Shown piece after piece: positions 1-8,387 of a stretch of 64,000 bases of DNA; position 1 is the first letter of the stretch; every line of letters starts with the position of its first letter. The stretch lies in the NCBI RefSeq assembly GCF_019880305.1, contig NZ_CP082301.1, forward strand, positions 7,750,001 through 7,814,000, written 5' to 3'. The notes beneath the pieces are model-generated. The model had not been told where the DNA came from and searched no databases. It was given only the letters and a program-made list of their open reading frames with translations. Made by a program: the position numbers and the translations under genes. This stretch comes from Streptomyces decoyicus. Lineage in GTDB: Bacteria > Actinomycetota > Actinomycetes > Streptomycetales > Streptomycetaceae.

Positions 1-563
1 TGCCGTTCGTCGTCGTCATGCCGGTGCTCAATCCGGGCAGGAAGTACTACGACGGCAGTGACATCCCGGGGCAGCCGAAGATGGGCACGTGGCTGACCGA
101 GGATGTACCGGACTTCGCGCGGGCCAACTTCCGTACGCTCGACAGCCGTGACGGCTGGGCGTTCATGGGGTCCTCGTCCGGCGGGTTCGCCGCGCTGAAG
201 GCCGTGCTCAAAAAGCCGCAGAAGTTCAAGGCGGCCATCGTCAACGGGCCCGACACGAGGCCGGATTCGCCGATGTGGCAGGGGCATCCGGCCGAGATGC
301 GTGCCAATGACCCACGCCATCTGGCGCGGCAGCTGACCGCGCACAAGGGCTTGCCCGTCTACCTGGCCTTCGAGCTGGGCAGCAAGGAGGCGGCGGTGCC
401 CGATGTGAAGCGCTTCATCAAGGACTACACCGGCGGGCCGGTGCACTCCACGCTCTTCGAGATACCGGATGGTGTGCACAGCGGTCACACCTACATCCAG
501 CGGATGGCCGACTCGCTGCACTGGATCAGCGAACAGATGCAGGGCCCCGTGCCGTCCGTTTGA
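1..563 (+). CDS. Alpha/beta-hydrolase esterase, 3' part (5' end outside window)
   Basis: The reading frame is already open at base 3, so the gene begins before the window; an internal ATG at 18 is probably not the start. The visible 180 or so residues carry a serine-nucleophile GxSxG motif (GSSSGG at bases 168-185) and a late histidine region (DGVHSGHTY), as in the esterase D / antigen-85-like branch of alpha/beta hydrolases, which are often secreted. The N-terminal part, including any signal peptide, is missing, so location and substrate cannot be judged. Assignment to the fold is good, to a specific esterase is not. Confidence 0.75.
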   Translation, partial: PFVVVMPVLNPGRKYYDGSDIPGQPKMGTWLTEDVPDFARANFRTLDSRDGWAFMGSSSGGFAALKAVLKKPQKFKAAIVNGPDTRPDSPMWQGHPAEMRANDPRHLARQLTAHKGLPVYLAFELGSKEAAVPDVKRFIKDYTGGPVHSTLFEIPDGVHSGHTYIQRMADSLHWISEQMQGPVPSV

Positions 564-694
564 CGCACCGTCGCCCAGGTGGTCGCACGGCAGGGGTCTT
601 CCTGTTGCCGACGCCGGGCCACCCGTAAGAATTGTCCGTGACCCGGCCATGGGAGCGCGGCCGGTGATGATGTCGGCCCGCTGGAGGGAGAACC

Positions 695-1051
695 GTGCGA
701 AATCTGCGAGTCGTCGGTCTGGCGCTGGCGGGCACGGCTCTGCTGGCAGGGAGCATCACGGCGGGCAACCAGTGGCTGGGGGAGCGGGACGCGACCAGTG
801 AGGTGGACGGGACGACCGACACCGTCCCGCGCGACGAGGTCGCCCGCTCGATCTCGGGCCATCTGTCGCTTCCGGTGATTCCCCGGGGGCCGCGCTCGGT
901 CGACTGCGCCAAGGACCTGCGCGCGGTCAAGGGGGCGTGGACCCACTGCACGGCGCACTACTTGCGCGGGACCGACCGCGACATGACCGTACGCGTCGTC
1001 CGGGTCCGCGGCGGCGAGATCACTTATGTCCACGACACCCCGCATCGCTGA
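695..1051 (+). CDS. Small exported protein, DUF4333-like
   Basis: A GTG start at 695 is preceded by a strong GGAGGG ribosome-binding site. The 118-residue product begins with a short basic end and a hydrophobic stretch (residues about 5-22, LRVVGLALAGTALLAG), then a short domain with two cysteines spaced as in DUF4333 (VDCAKDL, then WTHC). These cysteines probably form a disulfide outside the membrane. The segment lacks a clear lipobox, so it may stay membrane-anchored or be cleaved as a secreted protein. Function unknown. It stands alone between the esterase and the conservon. Confidence 0.65.
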   Translation: MRNLRVVGLALAGTALLAGSITAGNQWLGERDATSEVDGTTDTVPRDEVARSISGHLSLPVIPRGPRSVDCAKDLRAVKGAWTHCTAHYLRGTDRDMTVRVVRVRGGEITYVHDTPHR

Positions 1052-1485
1052 ACTGCGCTGACCGGCCCCCGGTTTCGGTGTGGGCCACGTCACACGCGTA
1101 TGCCCTGACGGTTCGTCAGGAGCTGGCCGGGACTCTTGCTCCGAGGTCCGGCAATGCGCCCAATGGCCCCGAAGCAGGCCTTTGTTGAATCTGCTTCAGA
1201 TGTGCCGGGTGTTCAGATCGCCGTTGGACGACGGGTGTTGCTGTGATGCTAAGATCATCGCACTTGCCAACGGGGTAGTCACCTGATATGGCAGGAAAGA
1301 AATTCCGCGCATTGGCCTAAGAAAACCGCCACCCCGGGGAGAACTATGCCATTAGCCGGCCCTTTGATGGCTTTCTGGCAGGCGACTGTGCGTGGCCGTT
1401 CATGTATCTCTGGGAGCGCGATTGATTCCGCACGTCGCGGCCAGACATACGACACCTGGTGGCTCCGTCGTCCGAAGAGAGTCCT
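1052..1485 (+). other. Non-coding stretch upstream of the conservon
   Basis: About 430 bases without a convincing gene. Bases 1190-1340 are noticeably richer in A and T than the surroundings (around 1245-1320), which fits a promoter region for the conservon operon. No clear inverted repeat or terminator was seen. Short open frames here overlap in several phases and lack ribosome-binding sites. Confidence 0.4.
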
Positions 1486-2724
1486 ATGACGCAATACTTC
1501 CAGGATCCAGCGTTCTGGGGTTTGATCGCTGGTACCCCTGTCGCCGCAACCGCGATTATTCGCGGCAGAAAAAAGATCACGGAGCTTCGACAAGAAAAGA
1601 CTGAGCTCAAGCAGCACTACGCCAATCTTGAAGATCACTACACGGAGGCGGTGGAAGAGGCCAAGGACCGGGCCGAAGAGGCCACCAAGACCACGCTGAA
1701 GTCCGCCATGCGGACGCTTCAGGGCCTGGCGAGCGAGCAGCAGCTGGCGATTTCCAAGCTCCAGGAGACCTATGGCGAGCACAAGATCCTTCAGGATCTG
1801 CTCGACATCGACCACATGAACTCGCAGTTTGCGCGGCGTGCCCAGTCCATCGCCGTCCTGTGTGACGGCTGGCTCGGCCGGCGGCGGCACAATGCCTCGC
1901 TCTACGATGTGGTCCGCAGTGCCAAGGGCCGCATTCGCCATTTCACGCGCGTCGAGATCCGGTCGCAGAGTAATTTCGCCATCGTGAGCCGTGCCGTTGA
2001 ACCGGTTGCGCTCGTGCTCGCCGAACTGCTGGACAACGCCACCAGCTATTCGGCGCCGGAAACGATGATCGAGATCAATATCCGGCCGGTGCCCAAGGGT
2101 GTGTGCATCGTTGTCGACGATGCCGGTGTCGGTATGAACGAGGAGGAGAAGGCGCGGGCCGCTCAGCTGCTGTCGAGCGAGAATACAGCCAGCGTTTCCA
2201 GCCTCGGTAATCCGCCGCAGTTCGGATTCACCGTCATCGGTGTGCTCGCCGCCCGCTACGGGTTCAGCGTTTCGGTGGATTCCACCTCTCCTTACGGCGG
2301 CGTGCGCGCGGTCGTCCTGCTCCCCGACGATCTGCTGACGTCCCTGCACGAGCCCGAGGAGAGTCCTGCCGTGGCCGCCTCCGCCCCGTTGCCGCCCGAG
2401 AACCCTCCTGGTCATCCGGCCTCCGGAGGCCCGGCTCCGGCCCCCGCCGCCCCTGGGTACCCGGCCGGCGGCCACCCGGCTGCCAGTGCTCCGCCCCTGG
2501 GGCAGCCGGCTCCCGCTCACCCGGTTCCCGAGACGACGGCCGGCGGTCTGCCGAAGCGCCGCCGCCGCGGTGCGATATCCATCGTGCCGACCGAGAACGA
2601 AAGCACCGAAACCCCGGCCCGCGACAGCGCAAGGGCCGCGTCCGTCATGGGCGCATTCCAGCGCGGCACGCAATCCGGCCGCCGTTCCACCGATGCAAGC
2701 AATGAAGGGCATGAGGTTCAGTGA
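1486..2724 (+). CDS. cvnA: Conservon CvnA: histidine-kinase-like membrane protein
   Basis: First gene of a conservon, the four-gene module proposed to act as a membrane-bound GTPase switch in actinomycetes. ATG at 1486 with GAAGAGAG upstream is preferred to the GTG at 1459. The 412-residue protein has one hydrophobic segment (about 9-25), a long charged coiled coil (about 30-95), a dimerisation-like helix and a GHKL ATPase domain with N-box ELLDNATSYSAPE, G1 box DDAGVGM and G2 region GFTVIGVLAARYG. The last 110 residues are rich in proline and alanine and likely disordered. There is no extracellular sensor domain. The stop overlaps cvnB (GTGA). Confidence 0.93.
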   Translation: MTQYFQDPAFWGLIAGTPVAATAIIRGRKKITELRQEKTELKQHYANLEDHYTEAVEEAKDRAEEATKTTLKSAMRTLQGLASEQQLAISKLQETYGEHKILQDLLDIDHMNSQFARRAQSIAVLCDGWLGRRRHNASLYDVVRSAKGRIRHFTRVEIRSQSNFAIVSRAVEPVALVLAELLDNATSYSAPETMIEINIRPVPKGVCIVVDDAGVGMNEEEKARAAQLLSSENTASVSSLGNPPQFGFTVIGVLAARYGFSVSVDSTSPYGGVRAVVLLPDDLLTSLHEPEESPAVAASAPLPPENPPGHPASGGPAPAPAAPGYPAGGHPAASAPPLGQPAPAHPVPETTAGGLPKRRRRGAISIVPTENESTETPARDSARAASVMGAFQRGTQSGRRSTDASNEGHEVQ

Positions 2725-3134
2725 ACTACGATCTGTCGTGGATGCTTGACAGTGCTCTGGAATTGCCCGAAGCGCAGCACGCCATTCTCGTCTCCGCCGA
2801 CGGCCTCCTCATGGCCCGCTCGAAGGAAGTCGGCCGGGACCATGCCGACACCGTTGCCGCCGCGATGAGCGGAATGCAGTCGCTCAGCCGTACGGTCGCC
2901 GACTTCTGCCACGGCGGTGCGCCCGCCAGCCGGCCGCAATGGCGGCAGACGCTGGTCGAATTCGACCATGGCTGGGTCTTTCTCATCTCCGCCGGCGAAG
3001 GGGCGTATCTCGCGGTTTCGGCGTCGCCCGATGTCGACATGGCAGAGATCACGTTCCGCATGCAACAGCTTGTCGGCCAGCTCGGTAAGGCGTTGACAAG
3101 CCCGCCTCGTGAGAGGGCTGATATCCAGCCATGA
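2721..3134 (+). CDS. cvnB: Conservon CvnB: roadblock/LC7 protein
   Basis: A 137-residue roadblock/LC7-domain protein translated from GTG overlapping the cvnA stop by four bases, which implies translational coupling. Family knowledge: roadblock proteins dimerise and act as GAP-like or scaffold partners of small GTPases, and CvnB is thought to interact with CvnD. The N-terminal helix and the pattern HAILVSADGLLMA, typical of bacterial MglB-like roadblock proteins, are visible. It ends in ATGA overlap with cvnC. Confidence 0.93.
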   Translation: MNYDLSWMLDSALELPEAQHAILVSADGLLMARSKEVGRDHADTVAAAMSGMQSLSRTVADFCHGGAPASRPQWRQTLVEFDHGWVFLISAGEGAYLAVSASPDVDMAEITFRMQQLVGQLGKALTSPPRERADIQP

Positions 3135-3511
3135 CGACAGATGACGAGCCGGAGCTGGAACACGAAGCAGCGGAATTAGTGCGGCCGTACGTCATCACCA
3201 ACGGCCGGGATCTTCTTGACGACAGCGACTTCTCACTGATCACTCTGGTGACCATGCATACGGAGCCGCCCCGGACGAATCCCCTCGATCCGGAGAAGCT
3301 CCGCCTCCTGGAGCTGTGTTCGGGAGGTTTCCTCTCGATCGCCGAGATAGCCGGGCACACCCGGCTGCCGGTGGGCGTCGTCAAGATTCTGGTGTTCGAT
3401 CTCGCGCGGGAGGGCTATCTCTACTCCCGCGCACCCATACCTAGCGCTCAGCTTGTCGACCGGCAGATTCTTGAGGAGGTGCTGAATGGGCTCCAGGCTC
3501 GCTTTGGATGA
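3131..3511 (+). CDS. cvnC: Conservon CvnC: DUF742 protein with a TTA codon
   Basis: A 126-residue DUF742 protein. The ATG overlaps the cvnB stop. The C-terminal half resembles a winged helix (LSIAEIAGHTRLPVGVVKIL, residues about 68-87), as usual for the family; its role in the conservon is unknown. Residue 16 is encoded by TTA (3176-3178), the rare leucine codon read by the bldA tRNA in Streptomyces. Full translation of this gene and of the coupled genes downstream may therefore depend on bldA. The 3' end overlaps cvnD by 26 bases. Confidence 0.92.
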   Translation: MTTDDEPELEHEAAELVRPYVITNGRDLLDDSDFSLITLVTMHTEPPRTNPLDPEKLRLLELCSGGFLSIAEIAGHTRLPVGVVKILVFDLAREGYLYSRAPIPSAQLVDRQILEEVLNGLQARFG

Positions 3512-4076
3512 CGGCGTGTACCTGCGCAATTCAGTGCAGACCGCGGCGAAGATCCTCGTGGTCGGGCATTTCGCCGTGGGCAAGACCACATTCATCGGGA
3601 CCATGTCCGAGATTCCTCCGCTGCGGACCGAAGAAGTAATGACCCAGGCGGGCGCAGGAATTGACGACCCGAAAGGCGCGCCCCACAAGACCACGACCAC
3701 GGTCGCCATGGACTTCGGCCGGCTCACGCTCAGCGAGAGGCTGGTCCTCTATCTGTTCGGAACGCCCGGACAGCAGCGGTTCGTTCAGGTGTGGGAAGAC
3801 ATGACGCGGGGGGCGCTCGGTGCGCTGGTCCTGGTCGACCCACAGCGTCTCGACGAGTCCTTCCCTGTCATGGACCTGGTGGAACACTACGGAATCCCGT
3901 ACGCCATCGCCGTGAACCGGTTCGACGGGACTCCCTCGCATTCGCTCGATGAGATACGGGAGGCGCTGGACCTGCTTCCTGAGACGCCCGTCGTCAACTG
4001 TGACGCACGGGATCAGCGTTCCTCGGCGGATTCCCTGATCGCCCTCGTCCGATATCTACAGTCCCGCGTCAACTAG
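3486..4076 (+). CDS. cvnD: Conservon CvnD: small Ras-like GTPase
   Basis: A 196-residue GTP/ATP-binding protein with P-loop GHFAVGKT (27-34), switch II region FGTPGQQRF (91-99) and base-recognition motif NRFD (144-147, the NKxD equivalent). CvnD proteins are the putative output of the conservon switch and bind GTP. The start lies inside the end of cvnC, so the gene is coupled. Glutamine after TPG at position 96 fits the usual catalytic position of bacterial Mgl/Cvn-type GTPases. Confidence 0.94.
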   Translation: MGSRLALDDGVYLRNSVQTAAKILVVGHFAVGKTTFIGTMSEIPPLRTEEVMTQAGAGIDDPKGAPHKTTTTVAMDFGRLTLSERLVLYLFGTPGQQRFVQVWEDMTRGALGALVLVDPQRLDESFPVMDLVEHYGIPYAIAVNRFDGTPSHSLDEIREALDLLPETPVVNCDARDQRSSADSLIALVRYLQSRVN

Positions 4077-4086
4077 GAGCTCAGGC

Positions 4087-5457
4087 ATGCAATCTCACTC
4101 GGAATTCCAGACTCCGCCACCCGGCTGCCCCGCGCACGCCGGTGGCGAAAGGGCGCCCCTGCACGGGCCGGAATTCGCCGCCGCGCCGGACGTTTTCTAC
4201 GGCATGCTGCGGCAGCACGGACCGAGCGCGCCCGTCGAGCTGGCTCCCGGTGTGGAGGCCGAACTCGTCACGGACTACGCCACCGCGCTCCATGTCCTCC
4301 AGAATCCGGACACCTTCGCGCGGGATTCGCGCCGCTGGCGCGCGCTGAACGAGGGGCGCGTGCCGCTGGACAGCCCGGTGCTGCCGATGATGATGTACCG
4401 GCCGAATTGCATGTTCTCCGACGGCGCCGAGCACCTGAGGCTGCGCCAGGCGGTGACGGAGAGCTTCGCGCGTCTGGACATGCACCGGGTGAGCAGGCAT
4501 GTCGACCGCGTCGCCACGTACCTCGTCGACCAGTTCAGCGTCCGCGGCAAAGCCGACCTGATCAGCGACTACGCGCAGCTGCTGCCGCTGCTGGTCTTCA
4601 ACGATCTCTTCGGCTGCCCGGCGGAGATAGGCGACCGGCTGATCAGCGCCATCTCCAACCTGTTCGACGGTGTCGATGTGGAGCGGGCCAACAAGGTCAT
4701 GGCGGGTTCCCTGTTCGAGCTGGTCACCCTGAAGCGCAGCACGCCGGGCGACGACATCACTTCCTGGCTGATGCAGCACCAGTCGCGGCTGACCGACGAG
4801 GAGATGGTCCACCAGCTCGCTCTGCTCATCGGGGCGGGCACCGAGCCGGTACAGAACATCATCGCCAACGCGCTGCGGCTGCTGCTGTCCGACGAGCAGT
4901 TCGCCGGCGGCCCGCAGGGCGGCGGCGACCTCCTGGTCGAGGACGCCATCAACGAGGTGCTGTGGAACAGCCCGCCGATCGCCAACTACGCCACCCACTA
5001 CCCGGTGCACGATGTGGAACTCGCCGGGAACAAGCTGGCAGCCGGGACCCCGGTGCTCATCAGCTTCGCGGCGGCCAACGCGGACCCGAGCCTGTCCGCG
5101 AGCCGGCAGACGTTCAGCAAGCGGGCCCATCTGGCCTGGGGCGCCGGGCCGCACGCCTGCCCGGCGAAGGACCCGGCGCTGCTGATCTCCATACGGGCGA
5201 TCGAGAAGCTGCTGAACGCGCTCCCCGACATCGAGTTGGGCGTTCCCGCGGAGACGCTGACCTGGCGGCCCGGCCCCTTCCACCGTGCGCTCAACGCGCT
5301 GCCCGCCCGCTTCACTCCGGTACGCAGCACGAGGCGGGGTTCCGTGCCCGCCTCGACGGGCGGCCCCGACGGGGGAGACACCCGGGCCCGGGAACACCAG
5401 GGCAAGCCTCAGAAAGGCAGTTGGTGGAGCGGGTTCCTCAGCTGGTGGCGAGTGTGA
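4087..5457 (+). CDS. cvnE: Conservon P450, CYP157-like, without the ExxR motif
   Basis: A 456-residue cytochrome P450 starting 10 bases after cvnD, with AGGAGC as ribosome-binding site. The heme-binding loop is GAGPHACPAK, with the thiolate cysteine at residue 358. The K-helix motif, almost invariant as ExxR in P450s, reads EVLW (290-293). Published work on the CYP157 family, found in Streptomyces conservons, describes exactly this loss of the arginine, so the protein probably belongs there. The I-helix region reads IGAGTEPVQN, without the usual acid-threonine pair. The C-terminal 40 residues are an extra polar tail. Substrate unknown, and catalysis may be impaired. Confidence 0.9.
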   Translation: MQSHSEFQTPPPGCPAHAGGERAPLHGPEFAAAPDVFYGMLRQHGPSAPVELAPGVEAELVTDYATALHVLQNPDTFARDSRRWRALNEGRVPLDSPVLPMMMYRPNCMFSDGAEHLRLRQAVTESFARLDMHRVSRHVDRVATYLVDQFSVRGKADLISDYAQLLPLLVFNDLFGCPAEIGDRLISAISNLFDGVDVERANKVMAGSLFELVTLKRSTPGDDITSWLMQHQSRLTDEEMVHQLALLIGAGTEPVQNIIANALRLLLSDEQFAGGPQGGGDLLVEDAINEVLWNSPPIANYATHYPVHDVELAGNKLAAGTPVLISFAAANADPSLSASRQTFSKRAHLAWGAGPHACPAKDPALLISIRAIEKLLNALPDIELGVPAETLTWRPGPFHRALNALPARFTPVRSTRRGSVPASTGGPDGGDTRAREHQGKPQKGSWWSGFLSWWRV

Positions 5458-5471
5458 CCTTTACTACAGCT

Positions 5472-5500
5472 TGAATGTTCGTTGTTCGCATGAACGTTCA
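5472..5500. promoter_or_regulatory. Twin palindrome TGAAYGTTC between the two P450 genes
   Basis: TGAACGTTCA at 5491-5500 is a perfect 10-base palindrome. A near copy, TGAATGTTCG, lies at 5472-5481, 19 bases upstream. Two turns of spacing suggests a dimer-of-dimers repressor site or a separate promoter for the second P450 gene. No candidate regulator is adjacent. Confidence 0.4.
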
Positions 5501-5559
5501 GTAGCAGGGGTATGCAGGGCTGGCCACTATCGAGTGATCTTCTGAAAGAAGGTATCGCC

Positions 5560-6813
5560 TTGCAGCCCGCTCTGGCCGCAGCCCCCGTCGACCGGCGCAG
5601 TGTGGTTTCGCTTTTTTCCCGTCTGCGCACGGCCGACGGCCAGTCGAATCCGTTGCCGCTGTACGCGAAACTCAGGGCGATGGGGGATATTGTCCCGGCG
5701 CCATGGGGCGGCCATTTGGTGATCTCTTTCGGCCTGTGTCACCAGCTTTTGCGAAGTAGATCCTGGCGGGTCCCCGACCGTGGTTGGCGGGCCCGCCAGG
5801 TCGATGCGGCCCGCTGGAGCGCCAGCGCGTCACGCCAGATGGGCGGCACCATGCCCATGCTCAACCCGCCGCACCACACCCGTGTGCGGCGGCTGGTGGG
5901 CAACGTTTTCGACCGCAACTCCCTGGCCGGGATGAGGGTGTCGGTCGAGCAGACGACAAACCGACTGCTCGACCGGTTCGAAGAGGAACTCACGCAGGGA
6001 CCGGCCGATTTCTGTGCACTGGTCAGCGAAGAACTTCCGGTGATTACCATCGGCGAATGGCTACAGATCCCGCCGGCCGACTACGCGCTTTTGCGCTCGC
6101 TCACCCACGACCAGGTGTATACCCAGGAACTGTTTCCGACTCCGAGCCAGCTCTCGCTCTCCGACGAGTCGACCCGCCAATTGCATGAATATTTTACTTC
6201 TTTGGTGAACGAGCGCAGGAGAAATCCGGGGGATGACCCGGTCTCGTCGTGGCTCAGCGCCTGGGACAAGCAGGAACCCGACCGGGAAGCCGCCGACGAG
6301 GACGTCTACTTCCTCACGCTGTTCATGGTCCTGGCGGCGCTGGAGACCACGGCACATGTCCTCTCCAGCATGGTCCGGCTGCTCCTGGAGCACCCCCGCC
6401 AGCTGAACTGGCTGCGCGTCCACCCCGAGCAGATACCGGACGCGATCGAGGAGGTGCTCCGCCACGACCCCCCGATCCACATGATCAGCCGGGTGGCCCC
6501 CGAGGACACCGATCTCGCCGGGGTGACCGTCCGCAAGAACGAGATGGTGCAGATCATGGTCGGCGCCGCCCATCACGACCCGGACCACTTTGCCGCCCCC
6601 GAAGTCTTCGACATCAGCCGCCGCGCCTCCCACCTCAGCTTCGGCGGGGGAATCCACTACTGCCTGGGCAACGCGCTGGCCCGTCTGGAGGCGGAGTGCC
6701 TGCTCACCGCGCTGCTCGAGCGTCTGCCCGGACTACGGATCAGCGCTCCTCCCCTCTGGGAGCCACGCGTGGCCTTCCGCCGCCTGATCACGCTTCCGGT
6801 CGTCCGTGTCTGA
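5560..6813 (+). CDS. Conservon P450, CYP154-like, with canonical motifs
   Basis: A second cytochrome P450 (417 residues). TTG at 5560 is chosen because GAAAGAAGG precedes it by 7 bases; the ATG at 5512 has no good ribosome-binding site. Motifs are canonical: I-helix ALETTAH, K-helix EVLR (298-301), heme loop FGGGIHYCLG with cysteine 368. In conservons that carry P450 pairs, a CYP154 enzyme usually follows a CYP157-type protein. This one is the likely active monooxygenase of the pair. Substrate unknown. Confidence 0.9.
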   Translation: MQPALAAAPVDRRSVVSLFSRLRTADGQSNPLPLYAKLRAMGDIVPAPWGGHLVISFGLCHQLLRSRSWRVPDRGWRARQVDAARWSASASRQMGGTMPMLNPPHHTRVRRLVGNVFDRNSLAGMRVSVEQTTNRLLDRFEEELTQGPADFCALVSEELPVITIGEWLQIPPADYALLRSLTHDQVYTQELFPTPSQLSLSDESTRQLHEYFTSLVNERRRNPGDDPVSSWLSAWDKQEPDREAADEDVYFLTLFMVLAALETTAHVLSSMVRLLLEHPRQLNWLRVHPEQIPDAIEEVLRHDPPIHMISRVAPEDTDLAGVTVRKNEMVQIMVGAAHHDPDHFAAPEVFDISRRASHLSFGGGIHYCLGNALARLEAECLLTALLERLPGLRISAPPLWEPRVAFRRLITLPVVRV

Positions 6814-6867
6814 CACACCCGGCGCACCGGTCTCCCGCACAGCGGAACAACGAAACAAGGAACGGCC

Positions 6868-7629
6868 ATGATGCACGACTTCAAGTCCCTCCTCGTGACA
6901 CACGAGGGGCCCGTCCTCACCGTGCAGTTGAACTGCCCCGAGACGGGCAACGCCATCTCCGGGGAGATCCTCGACGAGCTGCTCGCCGTACTGGGAGCCC
7001 TGGACGACGAGGCCGGTATCAGGGTCCTGGTCCTCTCCGGCGCGGGCGAGGACTTCTGTCTGGGCGGGGACCGGGCGGAGTTCCCCGCCCTGCTCGCCGA
7101 GGACCCCAGCGGAGTGGGGCTGCGGGCCCTCGGCAACAAGGCGCGACGGGTGTGTGACGCCCTTGCGAGCACCGACGCGGTGACCATCGCGCGGCTGCAC
7201 GGCGGGGTGGTCGGGGCCGGAGTGGGGCTCGCGGTCTTCTGCGATCTGCGGGTCGGCGCGGACACCTGCCGCTTCCGGCTGCCGGAGCTGGGACTGGGGG
7301 TGCCGCCCGCCTGGGGCGGGATCATGCCGCGGCTGCTGCACGAGGCGGGCGCGGCGAGGATCCGTGAGTTGATATTGACCGCGGACAACTTCGACGCCGC
7401 CACCGCGCAGGAGCTGTCCATCCTCCACAAGGTCGTCCCCGAGGATCAGCTCGACAGCGCCGTCACGCGGTGGATCAAGCCGCTGGTCCGCCGCTCCCCC
7501 TCGGCCCTGCGGACCGCGAAGCTGATGCTGAACGCGTACGCCAACGCCAACCGCCTCGCGGACGCCACCCTGTTCGACGCCGAGCTGCTGTCCTCCGCGC
7601 TGACCGTCGCTGCCTCCGCCCGGCGCTGA
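6868..7629 (+). CDS. Enoyl-CoA hydratase/isomerase family protein
   Basis: A 253-residue crotonase-fold protein starting 54 bases after the second P450, so probably the last gene of the conservon transcript. The oxyanion-hole segment GAGEDFCLGGD and the glycine-rich HGGVVGAGVGLAVFCD are seen. The glutamate in PELGLG matches the second catalytic acid, while the first catalytic acid position is a glycine/valine run, so it may be an isomerase or another crotonase rather than a true hydratase. The acyl-CoA substrate cannot be inferred. An inverted repeat follows the stop. Confidence 0.85.
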   Translation: MMHDFKSLLVTHEGPVLTVQLNCPETGNAISGEILDELLAVLGALDDEAGIRVLVLSGAGEDFCLGGDRAEFPALLAEDPSGVGLRALGNKARRVCDALASTDAVTIARLHGGVVGAGVGLAVFCDLRVGADTCRFRLPELGLGVPPAWGGIMPRLLHEAGAARIRELILTADNFDAATAQELSILHKVVPEDQLDSAVTRWIKPLVRRSPSALRTAKLMLNAYANANRLADATLFDAELLSSALTVAASARR

Positions 7630-7636
7630 CGCCGGT

Positions 7637-7669
7637 CGCGGTGCGGGCCCTTCCACGGTCCGCACCGCG
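7637..7669. terminator. Bidirectional terminator-like hairpin
   Basis: CGCGGTGCGG (7637-7646) pairs perfectly with CCGCACCGCG (7660-7669) across a 13-base loop. It sits between the convergent enoyl-CoA hydratase and carbonic-anhydrase-like genes. There is no U-tract, as usual in Streptomyces. Confidence 0.65.
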
Positions 7670-7705
7670 GCGGGCGGCCGGGCTCCGCTCGGCCGCGTGT
7701 CCGGC

Positions 7706-8245
7706 TCACTCCTCGGAGGCCGTGAATGCTTCCCGGTGCTGTGCCGCCAGTTCCACGTACATCGTGGCGTTGACGGTGAGGAGTTCGCGCTCCTCACCGG
7801 TCAGCTCCCGCTTGACCTTCGCCGGTACCCCGGCGACCAGTGAGCCGGGCGGAATCCGCATGCCCTGCGGGACCAGCGCCTGCGCGGCGATCAGCGAGCC
7901 GGCGCCGATGTGCGCCCCGTTCAACACCGTGGCACCCATGCCGATCAGGACATCGTCCTCGACGGTGCAGCCGTGCAGGACCGCGTTGTGCCCGACCGAG
8001 ACCCGCGCGCCGACGGTCACCGGGAAGCCGGGATCCACATGCACCGTGCAGTTGTCCTGGATGTTGCTGTCCGGGCCGAGCACGATGGGGCCGCAGTCGG
8101 CCCGCAGCACCGCGTGGTACCAGACGCTGGCGCCCGCGGCCATGGTGACCTCGCCGAGTACGACGGACGTCGGGGCGGTGAATGCCTCCTGATCGACCTT
8201 CGGCTCCTTGCCGCCCACCGGTGAAACCAACGCCCGTCCCGCCAT
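7706..8245 (-). CDS. Gamma-carbonic-anhydrase-like hexapeptide protein
   Basis: A 179-residue left-handed beta-helix protein. The ATG at 8245 has AAGGAG eight bases before it, and the longer upstream open frame has no support. Hexapeptide repeats run through the middle. Histidines that match zinc ligands are seen in DNCTVHVD and SVGHNAVLHGC, as in gamma carbonic anhydrases and CaiE/PaaY-type proteins. It may bind zinc; whether it hydrates CO2 or acts on acyl thioesters cannot be told. It is divergent from an acyltransferase of the same fold. Confidence 0.85.
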   Translation of the reverse strand: MAGRALVSPVGGKEPKVDQEAFTAPTSVVLGEVTMAAGASVWYHAVLRADCGPIVLGPDSNIQDNCTVHVDPGFPVTVGARVSVGHNAVLHGCTVEDDVLIGMGATVLNGAHIGAGSLIAAQALVPQGMRIPPGSLVAGVPAKVKRELTGEERELLTVNATMYVELAAQHREAFTASEE

Positions 8246-8387
8246 CTCTGGATCTCCTTGCCGTTGTGCGCCGCGCCAACAGCACCGTAGACGACGGCCG
8301 CCGCGCCGGGCAGGGACGGCCGCCGGTGGGGCGAAGATCACAGCCCGGCGCGGGGCCCGCTGTCCGCAGGCTGAGTACGGTGTGCGA

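Noticed and set aside
1052..1485. tRNA or small RNA gene in the gap before the conservon
   Set aside because: No cloverleaf or stable hairpin was found.
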